Positions 38,436 through 47,591 of a stretch of 64,000 nucleotides of DNA are shown in pieces. The stretch is from contig JAFGXS010000024.1 in assembly GCA_016936505.1 (NCBI GenBank), positions 1 through 64,000 on the forward strand. Direction: 5' to 3'. The notes beneath the pieces are model-generated. The model was not told where the DNA came from, made no database searches, and was given only the letters and a program-made list of their open reading frames with translations. Origin of the DNA: Bacteroidales bacterium. Lineage in GTDB: Bacteria; Bacteroidota; Bacteroidia; Bacteroidales; F082. A program made the position numbers and the translations under genes. Positions within the stretch are counted from its first letter, which is position 1, and each line of letters opens with the position of its first letter.

Positions 38436-39746
38436 TTAATATCTCAGCCACTTCCACAACTGTCTGTATGTTATCTTCTTGCCGTAAACCAAGATTCCAA
38501 TTCTGTAGATTTTACCGGCAATAAATGTAGAAATAACAAAACTAATCACTAGTAAAAATGCAGAAAGTGCAATTTCCCAATAAGGAACACCAAACGGAAT
38601 CCTTATCATCATAACCACAGGCGAAGTAAGTGGAAACATTGAGAGCCAGAAAGCCAATTGCCCTGCAGGTTGAGCTGCAACTACACTACTTAATGCCACA
38701 GACAAAATCAACGGAGCTGATATTGGCAGCATAAATTGTTGCACGTCAGAATCATGATCAATTGCACCACCAATACCTGCAAACAAAGAAGCGTATATCA
38801 GATATCCAAACAGGAAGTAAAACAAAAAGCTTCCGATCATGACACTAAAATCTATTCCCGAAAGAAGATCTGAAACCTGCATAGAAAACAACTGTCCCTG
38901 GCCCGGAATACTATTTTCTAAATTTTGAACCGGTAAATGCCCTCCTGCGAAACTTTGTTGAAGATCATGAACACCAAAAAAGCCCTGAAAGGCCCCAATC
39001 AATAAAAGCGTAAACAATACCCAAAGCAAAAACTGGGTCAGACCGACTAAGGCTATTCCAACAATTTTTCCCATCATCAGTTGAAAAGGTTTTACCGAAG
39101 AAATGATCACTTCAACTATGCGGTTCGATTTTTCTTCCATCACCCCTCTCAACACCTGCGATCCGAACATAAAAATGAAAAAATAAATCAAAATCCCTGA
39201 AAAAACAGCTAATCCCACCTCCATATCAGTATTCACCTTTTCTTCTGAACCGTTTTTTTCAATTTTGATTGTTACAATATTTATATTAACCCTGGCAGAG
39301 TTAATATCTTCAGGATTAATTCCCTGAGCCATCAGTTTCTTTTCTTCCACTACCTGTTTCATCACCATTTTGATATACGCACGAACGGCAATGCTTGACT
39401 GATCAACAGAAAACATTTCGGCATTTACCGGAACATTTAAATGGGTAAGAGGAATATACAGCAACAGTTCATGATTCTTTATCGCCTGAACCTTTGCCTC
39501 GTTAAGCCCTTCATCAGTATAGATAAACTTAATATTATCCTGATCTTTAAATTTCTGGTAAAACCATCCTGTTTCATCAAGAACCAATACTTTTTGCTCT
39601 CTGTTTTCAGACAGATGAGAAAAATAGATCGGCAATAAAATCATGGCAGCCATTAGAATTGGCCCCAGAAAAGTCATAATCAAAAAAGAGCGCTTGCGCA
39701 CACGGGTCAAATATTCACGCTTTATTATAAGAAAAATTTTATTCAT
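38436..39746 (-). CDS. ABC-2 type transporter permease (NatB-like)
   Basis: The 436-residue membrane protein starts MNKIFLIIKREYLTRVRKRSFLIMTFLGP, the N-terminus typical of NatB/YhaP-type permeases. One helix is followed by a periplasmic domain of about 150 residues and then five or more helices; RGVMEEKSNRIVEVIISSVKPFQLMMGKI is the coupling-helix signature. The substrate cannot be told. The ATPase normally encoded just upstream is not there: the neighbour is pepT on the other strand, so the ATPase must be encoded elsewhere. Confidence 0.9.
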   Translation of the reverse strand: MNKIFLIIKREYLTRVRKRSFLIMTFLGPILMAAMILLPIYFSHLSENREQKVLVLDETGWFYQKFKDQDNIKFIYTDEGLNEAKVQAIKNHELLLYIPLTHLNVPVNAEMFSVDQSSIAVRAYIKMVMKQVVEEKKLMAQGINPEDINSARVNINIVTIKIEKNGSEEKVNTDMEVGLAVFSGILIYFFIFMFGSQVLRGVMEEKSNRIVEVIISSVKPFQLMMGKIVGIALVGLTQFLLWVLFTLLLIGAFQGFFGVHDLQQSFAGGHLPVQNLENSIPGQGQLFSMQVSDLLSGIDFSVMIGSFLFYFLFGYLIYASLFAGIGGAIDHDSDVQQFMLPISAPLILSVALSSVVAAQPAGQLAFWLSMFPLTSPVVMMIRIPFGVPYWEIALSAFLLVISFVISTFIAGKIYRIGILVYGKKITYRQLWKWLRY

Positions 39747-39782
39747 TCTGTTCCGGATTAAACGGGGCTATATCAAGAGCCA

Positions 39783-39790
39783 CAAAGGTA
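39783..39790 (-). promoter_or_regulatory. -7 element for the ABC-2 permease gene
   Basis: Minus-strand TACCTTTG fits TAnnTTTG and lies about 37 bases upstream of the permease ATG. No clear -33 box was found at the right distance. Confidence 0.4.
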
Positions 39791-39893
39791 ATATTTTAAA
39801 CTTCAGAACCCTGATTATAAGCTCAAATCAAAAACTACACTACATGTTTTTCTTAAAAAACCCTGATCAACACTTTATTAAGAAAGCATTTTT

Positions 39894-39901
39894 TAATTTT
39901 G
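39894..39901 (+). promoter_or_regulatory. -7 element for pepT
   Basis: TAATTTTG followed by CAC fits the -7 consensus. It lies only 16 bases before the pepT ATG, so the leader would be very short. The -33 position is not well matched. Confidence 0.4.
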
Positions 39902-39917
39902 CACAAAAAATACAGCT

Positions 39918-41150
39918 ATGGAAAAATTAACAGAACGTTTTGTTCGCTACGCTAAAATTGATACACAATCTAATCCGGAAAGTGAAACATGCCCCAGCAC
40001 CGAAAAGCAATGGAAACTGGCCAACATGCTCTTTCAGGAATTAAAAGATATGGGAATGGAAGACGTTACCATTGATGATAATGCCTACGTAATGGCTACT
40101 CTGCCTTCCAATACCGATGCGGATGTTCCCGTAATAGGGTTCATTTCTCATTTCGATACATCTCCCGATTTTACCGCAGAAAAAGTTATCCCTCTGTTTC
40201 ACGAAAACTATGATGGTGGCGCTCTTATTTTAAATAAAGAGAAAAATATTGTGCTTTCGCCAAAAGACTTCAAAGAACTTAATTTATACAAAGGGCAAAC
40301 CCTTATCACTACCGACGGAACTACTTTGCTTGGTGCTGATGACAAAGCAGGTGTTACTGAAATTATGGGAGCCATGGAATATCTTCTGGAACATCCTGAA
40401 ATCAAACACGGAAAAATCAGAGTTGGCTTTAACCCTGATGAGGAAATCGGGCGTGGAGCACATTTGTTCGATGTGAAAAAATTTGGTGCCCAATGGGCTT
40501 ACACAATGGATGGCGGACAAATTGGAGAGCTGGAATACGAAAACTTTAATGCTGCAGGAGCCAAAGTAAATATTAAAGGCATTAGCGTTCACCCCGGCAC
40601 AGCTTACAAACAAATGATCAATTCAATGCTCGTTGCCAACAGGTTTATTTCTTTATTGCCAGCCGATCAGGTTCCTGAGAAAACACAAAAATATGAAGGC
40701 TTTTTTCATTTGAACCACATCAATGGTACTGTTGAAGACACCGAGTTGTATTATATAATCCGCGATCATGATAAAAAACTGTTTGAAGAAAAGAAAGCGA
40801 TATTCTTAAAAACAGCAGAAACTGTAAACAAGGAATATGGTCAGAATTTGGTTCATGTTGAAATGAAAGATCAGTATTTCAATATGAAAGAAAAAATTGA
40901 ACCTAATATGCACATCATAGAAATTGCTGAAAAAGCTATGAAAGATGTTGGTGTTGATCCCAATATTAAAGCTATAAGAGGTGGAACCGACGGGGCGCAA
41001 CTTTCATTTATGGGACTTCCCTGCCCAAACATATTCGCCGGTGGACATAACTTCCATGGAAAATTTGAATTTATTCCGGTTCCTTCCATGGAAAAAGCAA
41101 TGGAAGTCATTGTTAAAGTAGCTCAATTAACTGTAGAAAGATATTCATAG
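39918..41150 (+). CDS. pepT: Peptidase T (tripeptide aminopeptidase)
   Basis: This 410-residue M20 metallopeptidase releases the N-terminal residue from tripeptides in the cytoplasm. Dizinc-site motifs are in order: SHFDTSPDF (first histidine and aspartate), TLLGADDKAGV (bridging aspartate), NPDEEIGRGAH (catalytic and ligand glutamates), TMDGG, and the C-terminal histidine in AGGHNFHGKFEFIP. The start MEKLTERFVRYAKIDTQSNP is the typical PepT N-terminus. It is monocistronic and shares its upstream region with the divergent permease gene. Confidence 0.97.
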   Translation: MEKLTERFVRYAKIDTQSNPESETCPSTEKQWKLANMLFQELKDMGMEDVTIDDNAYVMATLPSNTDADVPVIGFISHFDTSPDFTAEKVIPLFHENYDGGALILNKEKNIVLSPKDFKELNLYKGQTLITTDGTTLLGADDKAGVTEIMGAMEYLLEHPEIKHGKIRVGFNPDEEIGRGAHLFDVKKFGAQWAYTMDGGQIGELEYENFNAAGAKVNIKGISVHPGTAYKQMINSMLVANRFISLLPADQVPEKTQKYEGFFHLNHINGTVEDTELYYIIRDHDKKLFEEKKAIFLKTAETVNKEYGQNLVHVEMKDQYFNMKEKIEPNMHIIEIAEKAMKDVGVDPNIKAIRGGTDGAQLSFMGLPCPNIFAGGHNFHGKFEFIPVPSMEKAMEVIVKVAQLTVERYS

Positions 41151-41170
41151 TTACCCATTTAAATCAAAAA

Positions 41171-41196
41171 AAGCCGTTGAGTTTATTCAACGGCTT
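41171..41196. terminator. Bidirectional terminator between pepT and cyoD
   Basis: AAGCCGTTGA and TCAACGGCTT form a 10-pair stem around GTTTAT, preceded by A7 and followed by T-rich sequence. It sits between convergent genes and can serve both strands. Confidence 0.9.
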
Positions 41197-41219
41197 TTTT
41201 TATATTTATACTTTAATAG

Positions 41220-41549
41220 CTACATCATACGGGAATTCAATGTATACATTACCCACATGGTTCCTGCCACAAAAATAAACAACAACAAGGCCGTAAATGC
41301 TAAAGCAATAACATTCCAGCGCTGTTCGGAAGATCTGTCGAGATGCAAAAAGTAATGCAGGTGAACCAGCATCTGCAAAACAGCTGCAACAAACAACCCT
41401 ATAACTGCTACCTGTTTCGAAACAACATCAGTCATTACAAATCCAAACGATACGACAGTTAACAAAACGGCAAGTACGAACCCAACAATATAATGTTTGG
41501 TTGAGATGTGACCTGCGCCCATATTTTCATTGTGTGCTTCTTGACTCAT
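41220..41549 (-). CDS. cyoD: Quinol oxidase subunit IV
   Basis: The 109-residue protein has three transmembrane helices and the subunit IV motif QMLVHLHYFLHLDRSSEQRWN. It is the small accessory subunit of the heme-copper quinol oxidase, thought to help assembly of the binuclear site. It is last in the cyoABCD order, 36 bases after cyoC. Confidence 0.93.
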   Translation of the reverse strand: MSQEAHNENMGAGHISTKHYIVGFVLAVLLTVVSFGFVMTDVVSKQVAVIGLFVAAVLQMLVHLHYFLHLDRSSEQRWNVIALAFTALLLFIFVAGTMWVMYTLNSRMM

Positions 41550-41585
41550 TTTATTTACTCCTATTTTAGTTAATCAACGATAAGA

Positions 41586-42209
41586 TTAGGACACGCCCAT
41601 CCAACCCAGTAAATACACAACTGTAAACACTCCAACCCAAACAATGTCGAGGAAGTGCCAGAATAAACTCAATCGCATCAGTCGTGAACGTACTTCAGCT
41701 GTAAAACCTCTTTTTACTACCTGATACATCATAATACCCATCCACAAAAGGCCAAACGACACGTGTGTTCCGTGGGTTCCTACCAGAGTAAAAAAGGAAG
41801 AAAGATAACCGCTTCTGTCAGGACCTGCATTGGACATAATCATTCCGTAGAACTCATGTATTTCCATTGAAACGAATCCTAACCCAAGTAGGAAAGTAAT
41901 AACTAAACCTACCAATACCATTTTTTTGTTGTTGTGTTGCATGGCCACCATACTCAGACCATAGGTAACACTACTTACCAGAAGAAACATGGTTTCAACA
42001 AATAAATAAGGTATATCGTACAGTTGTTGTGGTGTTGGACCACCGGCATAGTTTTTGCCATGTACAGCAAAAGTTGCAAACAACACAGAGAAAATTACAA
42101 GGTCACTCATCAAATAGATCCAGAAACCAAAGGTCTTCATTTCCAAATGATGAGCATGCTCTAACTCTCTCGCTTTTGCAGCATCTAAGTTTGTAATATC
42201 AGTATTCAT
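41586..42209 (-). CDS. cyoC: Quinol oxidase subunit III
   Basis: The 207-residue membrane protein shows the five-helix short form of subunit III, as in bo3 oxidases (FGFWIYLMSDLVIFSVLFATFAV, then FYGMIMSNAGPDRSGYLSSFFTLVGTHGTHVSFGLLWM). The motif THGTHVSFG is typical. It lies three bases after cyoB, so the genes are almost certainly co-translated. Confidence 0.95.
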   Translation of the reverse strand: MNTDITNLDAAKARELEHAHHLEMKTFGFWIYLMSDLVIFSVLFATFAVHGKNYAGGPTPQQLYDIPYLFVETMFLLVSSVTYGLSMVAMQHNNKKMVLVGLVITFLLGLGFVSMEIHEFYGMIMSNAGPDRSGYLSSFFTLVGTHGTHVSFGLLWMGIMMYQVVKRGFTAEVRSRLMRLSLFWHFLDIVWVGVFTVVYLLGWMGVS

Positions 42210-42212
42210 TAA

Positions 42213-44219
42213 TTAACCCTCCGTTTCGTTTTTATTAACATTTGCCTGAGCCAAGGCTACTTTTGCAAAATGCTCATTCTCTATTCTTTCAACTTCGTCA
42301 GCAGGAATAATGTATTCCATATCATCATTGGCACCAATCATAATAACGGTAACAATCATACCTACCAAACTTGCAATTGCCAGCCACCAGATGTACCAAA
42401 CCATTGCAAAAGCAAAGGCTGTTGCCAAGACTCCAATTACAACTCCGTGAGGCTGATTCTTTGGCATTACAATATCAAAATACTTTTTCGGTTTCTTGTA
42501 AGCAACACCTTTTTCTTTCATTGCCCAGAATTCATCCAGTTCATCAACCTTGGGAATAATGGCAAAATTGTAATCGGGCGGAGGTGAAGACGTCATCCAT
42601 TCCAATGTACGTCCATCCCAGGGGTCACCGGTAACATCCATATTCTTTTTGCGGTCTTTTATACTCAAGAACAACTGAACTAACTGTGCAAAAATTCCGA
42701 AAGCAATAATTAAAGCTCCGACAGCAGCAACTATTAACCAGGGCTGCCAGGCCATATTATCATAATGAGCCAGTCTTCTGGGCATACCCATAAATCCTAA
42801 AACGTATAATGGAGCAAATGCTACTATAAAGCCAACCGTCCAACCCCAGAAAGATAATTTACCCCAAGTTTCATTCAGTTTAAAGCCAAATGATTTTGGG
42901 AACCAGTAGTTCAAACCAGCTAAATACCCAAACAGCGCACCAGGTATCAACATGTTATGAAAGTGAGCAATCAAAAACAAACTGTTGTGAACCACGAAAT
43001 CAGCAGGTGGAATTGCCATAAGAACACCTGTCATACCACCAATAACAAAAATGGTAAGAAAACCCATTGTCCAGTACATTGGTGTGGTAAATGTAATCTT
43101 ACCTCTGTACATGGTAAACAACCAGTCGTAGACTTTTACGCCGGTAGGTATAGCAATCATCATGGTCGTAATACCAAAGAAAATATTTACATCAGGAGTA
43201 TTGCCCATTGTAAAGAAGTGGTGCAACCAAACTGTAAACGACAAAAACATGATTACGGCAGTGGCATAAACCAAAGATGTGTATCCAAATAATTTCTTTT
43301 TAGAAAATGTGGCAACCACCTCAGAAAAAACACCAAATGCAGGAAGAATAACAATATAAACTTCAGGGTGTCCCCACATCCAGAACAGGTTGTTCCACAT
43401 CATCATATTTCCACCCAAAGCATTAGTAAAGAAATGCATTCCCAAATAACGGTCAAATGTCAAAAGGAAAAGCGCAACTGTAATAACGGGGAACGATAAA
43501 ATCATCAATACGTTTGTTGTCAAAGCTGTCCAGGTAAACAAAGGCATTTTCATAAACTTCATACCGGGAGCACGCATTTTAACAATTGTAACAAAAAAGT
43601 TAATCCCCGTCAACGTTGACCCGATACCAGCGAGCTGAAACGCCCACATCCAATAGTCGACCCCTACGCCGGGATTATATGTTTTTTCAAACAACGGGGC
43701 AATACCAGTCCAACCGGTATTACTGAATTCACCAACACCAAGAGATATCATCATAATCATACCACCGGCAACAGTCAGCCATAAGCTGATTGAGTTCATC
43801 ACCGGAAATGCAACATCACGAGCCCCAATCTGCAATGGAACAACAAGGTTCATTAAACCAACAATAAAAGGCATTGCAACAAAAATGATCATAATGGTTC
43901 CATGCGAACCAAAAATCTGATCATAATGGTGAGGTGTTAAATACCCATGATCTGCACCGGCTGCCATAGCCTGCTGGGCACGCATCATAATACCATCAGC
44001 AAATCCGCGCAGCAGCATTACCAAAGCAAAGATAATGTACATAACACCTATCTTTTTGTGGTCTACACTGGTAAACCATTCAGTCCATAAATATCCCCAC
44101 TTTTTGTAATAGGTGATCAGCGCAATAATGACCAACGCCAGAACTGTTGAACTGACAACCGCACCCATTATGATGGGGTCATTATATGGTATATCAGAAA
44201 GTTGTAATTTTCCAAACAT
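42213..44219 (-). CDS. cyoB: Quinol oxidase subunit I
   Basis: This 668-residue catalytic subunit reduces oxygen to water and pumps protons. Heme and copper ligands are visible: the first histidine in [15 protein letters not shown] with the histidine and cross-linked tyrosine, the HH pair in WLHHFFTMG, and the last histidines in [12 protein letters not shown]. Quinol-site residues known from E. coli CyoB are also kept: the arginine and aspartate of [11 protein letters not shown] and the histidine in YDQIFGSHG. It therefore uses quinol rather than cytochrome c. One base separates it from cyoA. Confidence 0.97.
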   Translation of the reverse strand: MFGKLQLSDIPYNDPIIMGAVVSSTVLALVIIALITYYKKWGYLWTEWFTSVDHKKIGVMYIIFALVMLLRGFADGIMMRAQQAMAAGADHGYLTPHHYDQIFGSHGTIMIIFVAMPFIVGLMNLVVPLQIGARDVAFPVMNSISLWLTVAGGMIMMISLGVGEFSNTGWTGIAPLFEKTYNPGVGVDYWMWAFQLAGIGSTLTGINFFVTIVKMRAPGMKFMKMPLFTWTALTTNVLMILSFPVITVALFLLTFDRYLGMHFFTNALGGNMMMWNNLFWMWGHPEVYIVILPAFGVFSEVVATFSKKKLFGYTSLVYATAVIMFLSFTVWLHHFFTMGNTPDVNIFFGITTMMIAIPTGVKVYDWLFTMYRGKITFTTPMYWTMGFLTIFVIGGMTGVLMAIPPADFVVHNSLFLIAHFHNMLIPGALFGYLAGLNYWFPKSFGFKLNETWGKLSFWGWTVGFIVAFAPLYVLGFMGMPRRLAHYDNMAWQPWLIVAAVGALIIAFGIFAQLVQLFLSIKDRKKNMDVTGDPWDGRTLEWMTSSPPPDYNFAIIPKVDELDEFWAMKEKGVAYKKPKKYFDIVMPKNQPHGVVIGVLATAFAFAMVWYIWWLAIASLVGMIVTVIMIGANDDMEYIIPADEVERIENEHFAKVALAQANVNKNETEG

Positions 44220-44220
44220 A

Positions 44221-45171
44221 TTACTTATCCTCCATTGTTTTGTGATTCATATGCATTTTATGATCGCTGCTGTGATCCTTAGGCATATGCATATCCATTT
44301 TCATATTTTCGTGGCTGCCCATCCAACCCATATATTTACTCATAATATGATCAAACAATCCGGGAACAACAAATGAGTAAACCGTGACAGGATAATTTGT
44401 ACTGGGTTCGCTTAACTTCATATAATTAGGCATTGTCAGACTATCGGGACTTTGCTGAGCCTGTTTAACCCATTCCTGAAACTCTTCAGGGTTCTTAGCA
44501 AGAACATCAAAATGCATTGTATTGTACCCTTTACCACTAAATTCAAGATTATGTCCTTCATAAGTACCCGGTTCGTCAGCAAGCAAATTCAAACGGGTTC
44601 GCATACCCGCCATTGCATACATTTGACTTCCCAACTGGGGAATAAAGAACGAAGTCATAACCGAAGCTGAAGTAAGTTTAAAACTTAATGGTGTTTTTGT
44701 TGGTACTACCAACTCATTTACTGTGGCAAGATTGTAATCAGGATAAATGAACAACCAGTTCCAATCCATTGAAACTACCTCAACATGCAAAGGTTTTACC
44801 TCTGACTGAATAGGCTTGTAAGGATCCAACTGGTAAGTTCTTGTCCAGGTTAAATAAGACAAAGCCACGATGATAGCAATAGGAACCATCCAAATAACCC
44901 ATTCAATTTTTGTAGAATGAGCCCAATTTGGCTGGTAATCTGCTTTTTTGTTAGAAGCCCTGTATTTTATGGCAAACCAAAACGCCATAACAAAAACAGG
45001 AATAACAACAATAAGCATGAGAGCAAATGCCATATAGATCAGAAAGGTTTCTTCCTGTCCTATAGGCCCTTTTGAATCAAGTACAATTAGGTTGCTGCAG
45101 CTGCTTAAAAAAACAACCATACTCAACAACCCTCCAAACTTGAACAAATTGTAAAGACTTCTTTTCCTCAT
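44221..45171 (-). CDS. cyoA: Quinol oxidase subunit II with Met/His-rich tail
   Basis: The 316-residue protein is a lipoprotein (FLSSCSN, Cys25) with two transmembrane helices and a periplasmic cupredoxin domain. The CuA cysteine pair of cytochrome c oxidases is absent, consistent with quinol as donor. After the cupredoxin domain the last 35 residues are unusual, packed with Met and His ([17 protein letters not shown], then KMHMNHK), a pattern that resembles copper-binding tails. It is the first gene of cyoABCD; the promoter is not obvious in the AT-rich region upstream. Confidence 0.95.
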   Translation of the reverse strand: MRKRSLYNLFKFGGLLSMVVFLSSCSNLIVLDSKGPIGQEETFLIYMAFALMLIVVIPVFVMAFWFAIKYRASNKKADYQPNWAHSTKIEWVIWMVPIAIIVALSYLTWTRTYQLDPYKPIQSEVKPLHVEVVSMDWNWLFIYPDYNLATVNELVVPTKTPLSFKLTSASVMTSFFIPQLGSQMYAMAGMRTRLNLLADEPGTYEGHNLEFSGKGYNTMHFDVLAKNPEEFQEWVKQAQQSPDSLTMPNYMKLSEPSTNYPVTVYSFVVPGLFDHIMSKYMGWMGSHENMKMDMHMPKDHSSDHKMHMNHKTMEDK

Positions 45172-45783
45172 TATACTTCTCTAACTTAATTAATATTTAT
45201 TCAAACACTTAATAAAATGAACTACCAAAGTTCAAATCAATAATGAACTAAAATAACAAACTTTTTGAAACAATATCTAGTTTACATAAACTGTATTCAG
45301 GTTGTATTAATAGAAACAAACTTTCTTTACATGAAACTAAACCACAACAAAAATGGAAATTTGAGTGTGTAAGGGAATTTATAAGCTGATTATTTTCTGA
45401 AATACAGTACAAACTACTGATATGATTAATTTTAAATTACCAAAACTTCGTTTTTTAATCAGTGGACAATATTACAACAATTTTTGAAACGTTTGCACGA
45501 CTATTTATACACGGTTTAAATAAGTTTTCAACTATTTATAAAACTATAAAATTCTTCATCATAATTCTGAAAAAATTGTTCAAAAGAAACTGGGGGAAAT
45601 CAACAGAAGAGTGCTCTTTTAAAATCCCATTCATCTTTGCAATAAAAGACAAACAATTAAAGATTGATTTCTTTCGACCTATTTTATTTAAGGTTTCAAT
45701 ATTTTTTTAAACATTTTTTCACTTAAAGTGTTAAAAATTTGTAACTTATAAAACATCTCGATATAACTACCAATTAATTCTTC
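45172..45783. other. AT-rich divergent intergenic region, cyoA to poxB
   Basis: About 610 bases separate divergent cyoA and poxB. The sequence is strongly AT-rich. I found no RNA gene, no TAnnTTTG box facing cyoA, and only ORFs with low-complexity translations. It is long for this otherwise compact window and probably holds the control sites of both operons. Confidence 0.5.
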
Positions 45784-45791
45784 TATCTTTG
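45784..45791 (+). promoter_or_regulatory. -7 element for poxB
   Basis: TATCTTTG fits the -7 consensus exactly and lies 42 bases before the poxB ATG. No matching -33 box was seen at 19-20 bases upstream. Confidence 0.5.
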
Positions 45792-45833
45792 TGAAAGAAT
45801 CAATAATCTATCATTTATCAAACACACCTACTT

Positions 45834-47573
45834 ATGAATGTATCTGAACAACTACTTCAAATTTTAACCCAGGAAGGAGTAAAACATATTTTTGGGGTAG
45901 CAGGCGATGCCTTAAATCCATTAATTTCTGCTATTGGAAAGCAGGAAACTATCAAATGGGTACGTTTTAAGCACGAAGGAAATGCTTCATACGCAGCTTT
46001 TGCACAAGGCGAACTAAATGGAAATATTGGTGTTTGTGCCAGCACAGTTGGACCAGGGGCACTTCATCTGATCAACGGATTATATAACGCAAAAAAAGAA
46101 CGTTCTCCTGTTTTGGCAATTACCGGACAAGTTCCTGTTCGTTATATCGGAACCAATTACCATCAGGAAGCTGATTTGCAGAAAATTTTTGATGACGTTT
46201 GTGAATATCAGGCGATTATTCGTTCTCCAGAAGAAGCACCCCGTGTGGTTCTCAGAGCACTGCGAATTGCCATAAATAAAAAGGCTGTGTGCCGGATTGA
46301 ACTACCTTCCGATGTGGCTATGATGAAGGCTCAAAGCGAAGGTTTTGTATCAAAAGTGTTCCGCTCCAAATCAGAAATAATCCCTCCCAAATCGAGTATT
46401 GAAAAAGCAGCAGATATGATTAATAGTGCTCAAAAAGTAGCCATTTTCGGTGGAGCCGGTTGTAGAAGTGCCAAGGAAGAAGTTCTGGAATTCGCAAGAA
46501 AAATTAAAGCACCAATAACCCATACACTGCGTGCATCAGATATTTTTGACCATGATACTGATCCTGTTGTAGGCTTAACCGGACTTATTGGAAACCCATC
46601 GGGCTACAAAGCAGTAATGGAGTCAGATTTATTATTAATGCTGGGAACCGACTTCCCATACGATAAATTCCTTCCCAAATCAACAGAAATTATTCAATTG
46701 GATATCAGGGAAGAAAACATAGGCAACAGAACCCCTGTAACATTGGGCTTACATGGAGACATCAAATCAACTCTTGAACTATTGGAACCGTTTTGCCATG
46801 AAAAAACCGATGATGGTTTTATGAAAGATCGGAGGAAAGAATTTTTGAACTGGAAAGATACCATTAAAAAGCAGGCAAATCCTGAACGTGCAATGGAGCC
46901 TATACATCCGCAGATTTTCACAGGAAAAGCAAGTGAATTAGCTTCTGACGAAGCCATATTTACCATTGATACCGGAACATCTGCAATCTGGGCTTCTAAT
47001 TATATGAGTTTTTACAAAAATCGTAGAATTATAGGTTCTTTCAATCATGGATCCATGGCAGTTGGCCTTCCCGCTTCCATTGGTGCACAACTGCAATTTC
47101 CTGACCGGGAAGTCTGGGCTTTAATCGGCGACGGGGCTTTCAATATGACACTCCATGATTTTTCTACAGCAGTAGAATATAATTTACCGATAAAGTTCAT
47201 TGTTTTTAATAACTCTCAATTAGGATTTGTAAAAATTGAAATGGAAGAAGCCGGTCTGGCTCCCAATCTGGATGCGCTCACAGTAAAGAACTTCAACTTT
47301 GCAGAATATGCAAAACTATTAGGCGGTGACGGGATCAGAGTTGAACATTCGAAGGACGTTGAATCTGCTATTAAGATGGCCAAACAATCAAAAAAGCCAT
47401 TCATTATCGATGCAATTGTAAATAGTGGGGAATTATCAATGCCTCCTCATATTGGTTTTAACGAGGCCCGTGGTTTTGGCATCTCAAAAGCAAAAGAAAT
47501 ATTCGAAGCCATTCAGGGTGACAAGAAACAGTGGGACAACGTAAAAAAAGAAATTGAAGGACTTTTCGATTAA
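45834..47573 (+). CDS. poxB: Pyruvate oxidase / pyruvate dehydrogenase (quinone)
   Basis: The 579-residue ThDP enzyme has the three-domain plan of the acetolactate synthase superfamily. The ThDP-activating glutamate lies in FKHEGNASYAAFAQGE, and the cofactor motif GDGAFNM...FNN is at about 425-455. Length and N-terminus (QLLQILTQEGVKHIFGVAGDALNP) match PoxB, which oxidises pyruvate to acetate and CO2 with FAD and passes electrons to membrane quinone. Placement beside two quinol oxidases supports this. An acetolactate synthase or other ThDP decarboxylase is less likely. Confidence 0.85.
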   Translation: MNVSEQLLQILTQEGVKHIFGVAGDALNPLISAIGKQETIKWVRFKHEGNASYAAFAQGELNGNIGVCASTVGPGALHLINGLYNAKKERSPVLAITGQVPVRYIGTNYHQEADLQKIFDDVCEYQAIIRSPEEAPRVVLRALRIAINKKAVCRIELPSDVAMMKAQSEGFVSKVFRSKSEIIPPKSSIEKAADMINSAQKVAIFGGAGCRSAKEEVLEFARKIKAPITHTLRASDIFDHDTDPVVGLTGLIGNPSGYKAVMESDLLLMLGTDFPYDKFLPKSTEIIQLDIREENIGNRTPVTLGLHGDIKSTLELLEPFCHEKTDDGFMKDRRKEFLNWKDTIKKQANPERAMEPIHPQIFTGKASELASDEAIFTIDTGTSAIWASNYMSFYKNRRIIGSFNHGSMAVGLPASIGAQLQFPDREVWALIGDGAFNMTLHDFSTAVEYNLPIKFIVFNNSQLGFVKIEMEEAGLAPNLDALTVKNFNFAEYAKLLGGDGIRVEHSKDVESAIKMAKQSKKPFIIDAIVNSGELSMPPHIGFNEARGFGISKAKEIFEAIQGDKKQWDNVKKEIEGLFD

Positions 47574-47591
47574 CACTAAATACTGTAGATA

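Noticed and set aside
38424-38440. AAATCTG/CAGATTT palindrome after the ABC-2 permease gene
   Set aside because: The central loop would be one base, too small for a hairpin, and the stem is AT-rich.
45462-45710. 82-codon plus-strand ORF in the cyoA-poxB gap
   Set aside because: The translation is dominated by I, F and K as expected from random AT-rich DNA, with no domain pattern, no promoter box just upstream and no partner gene.
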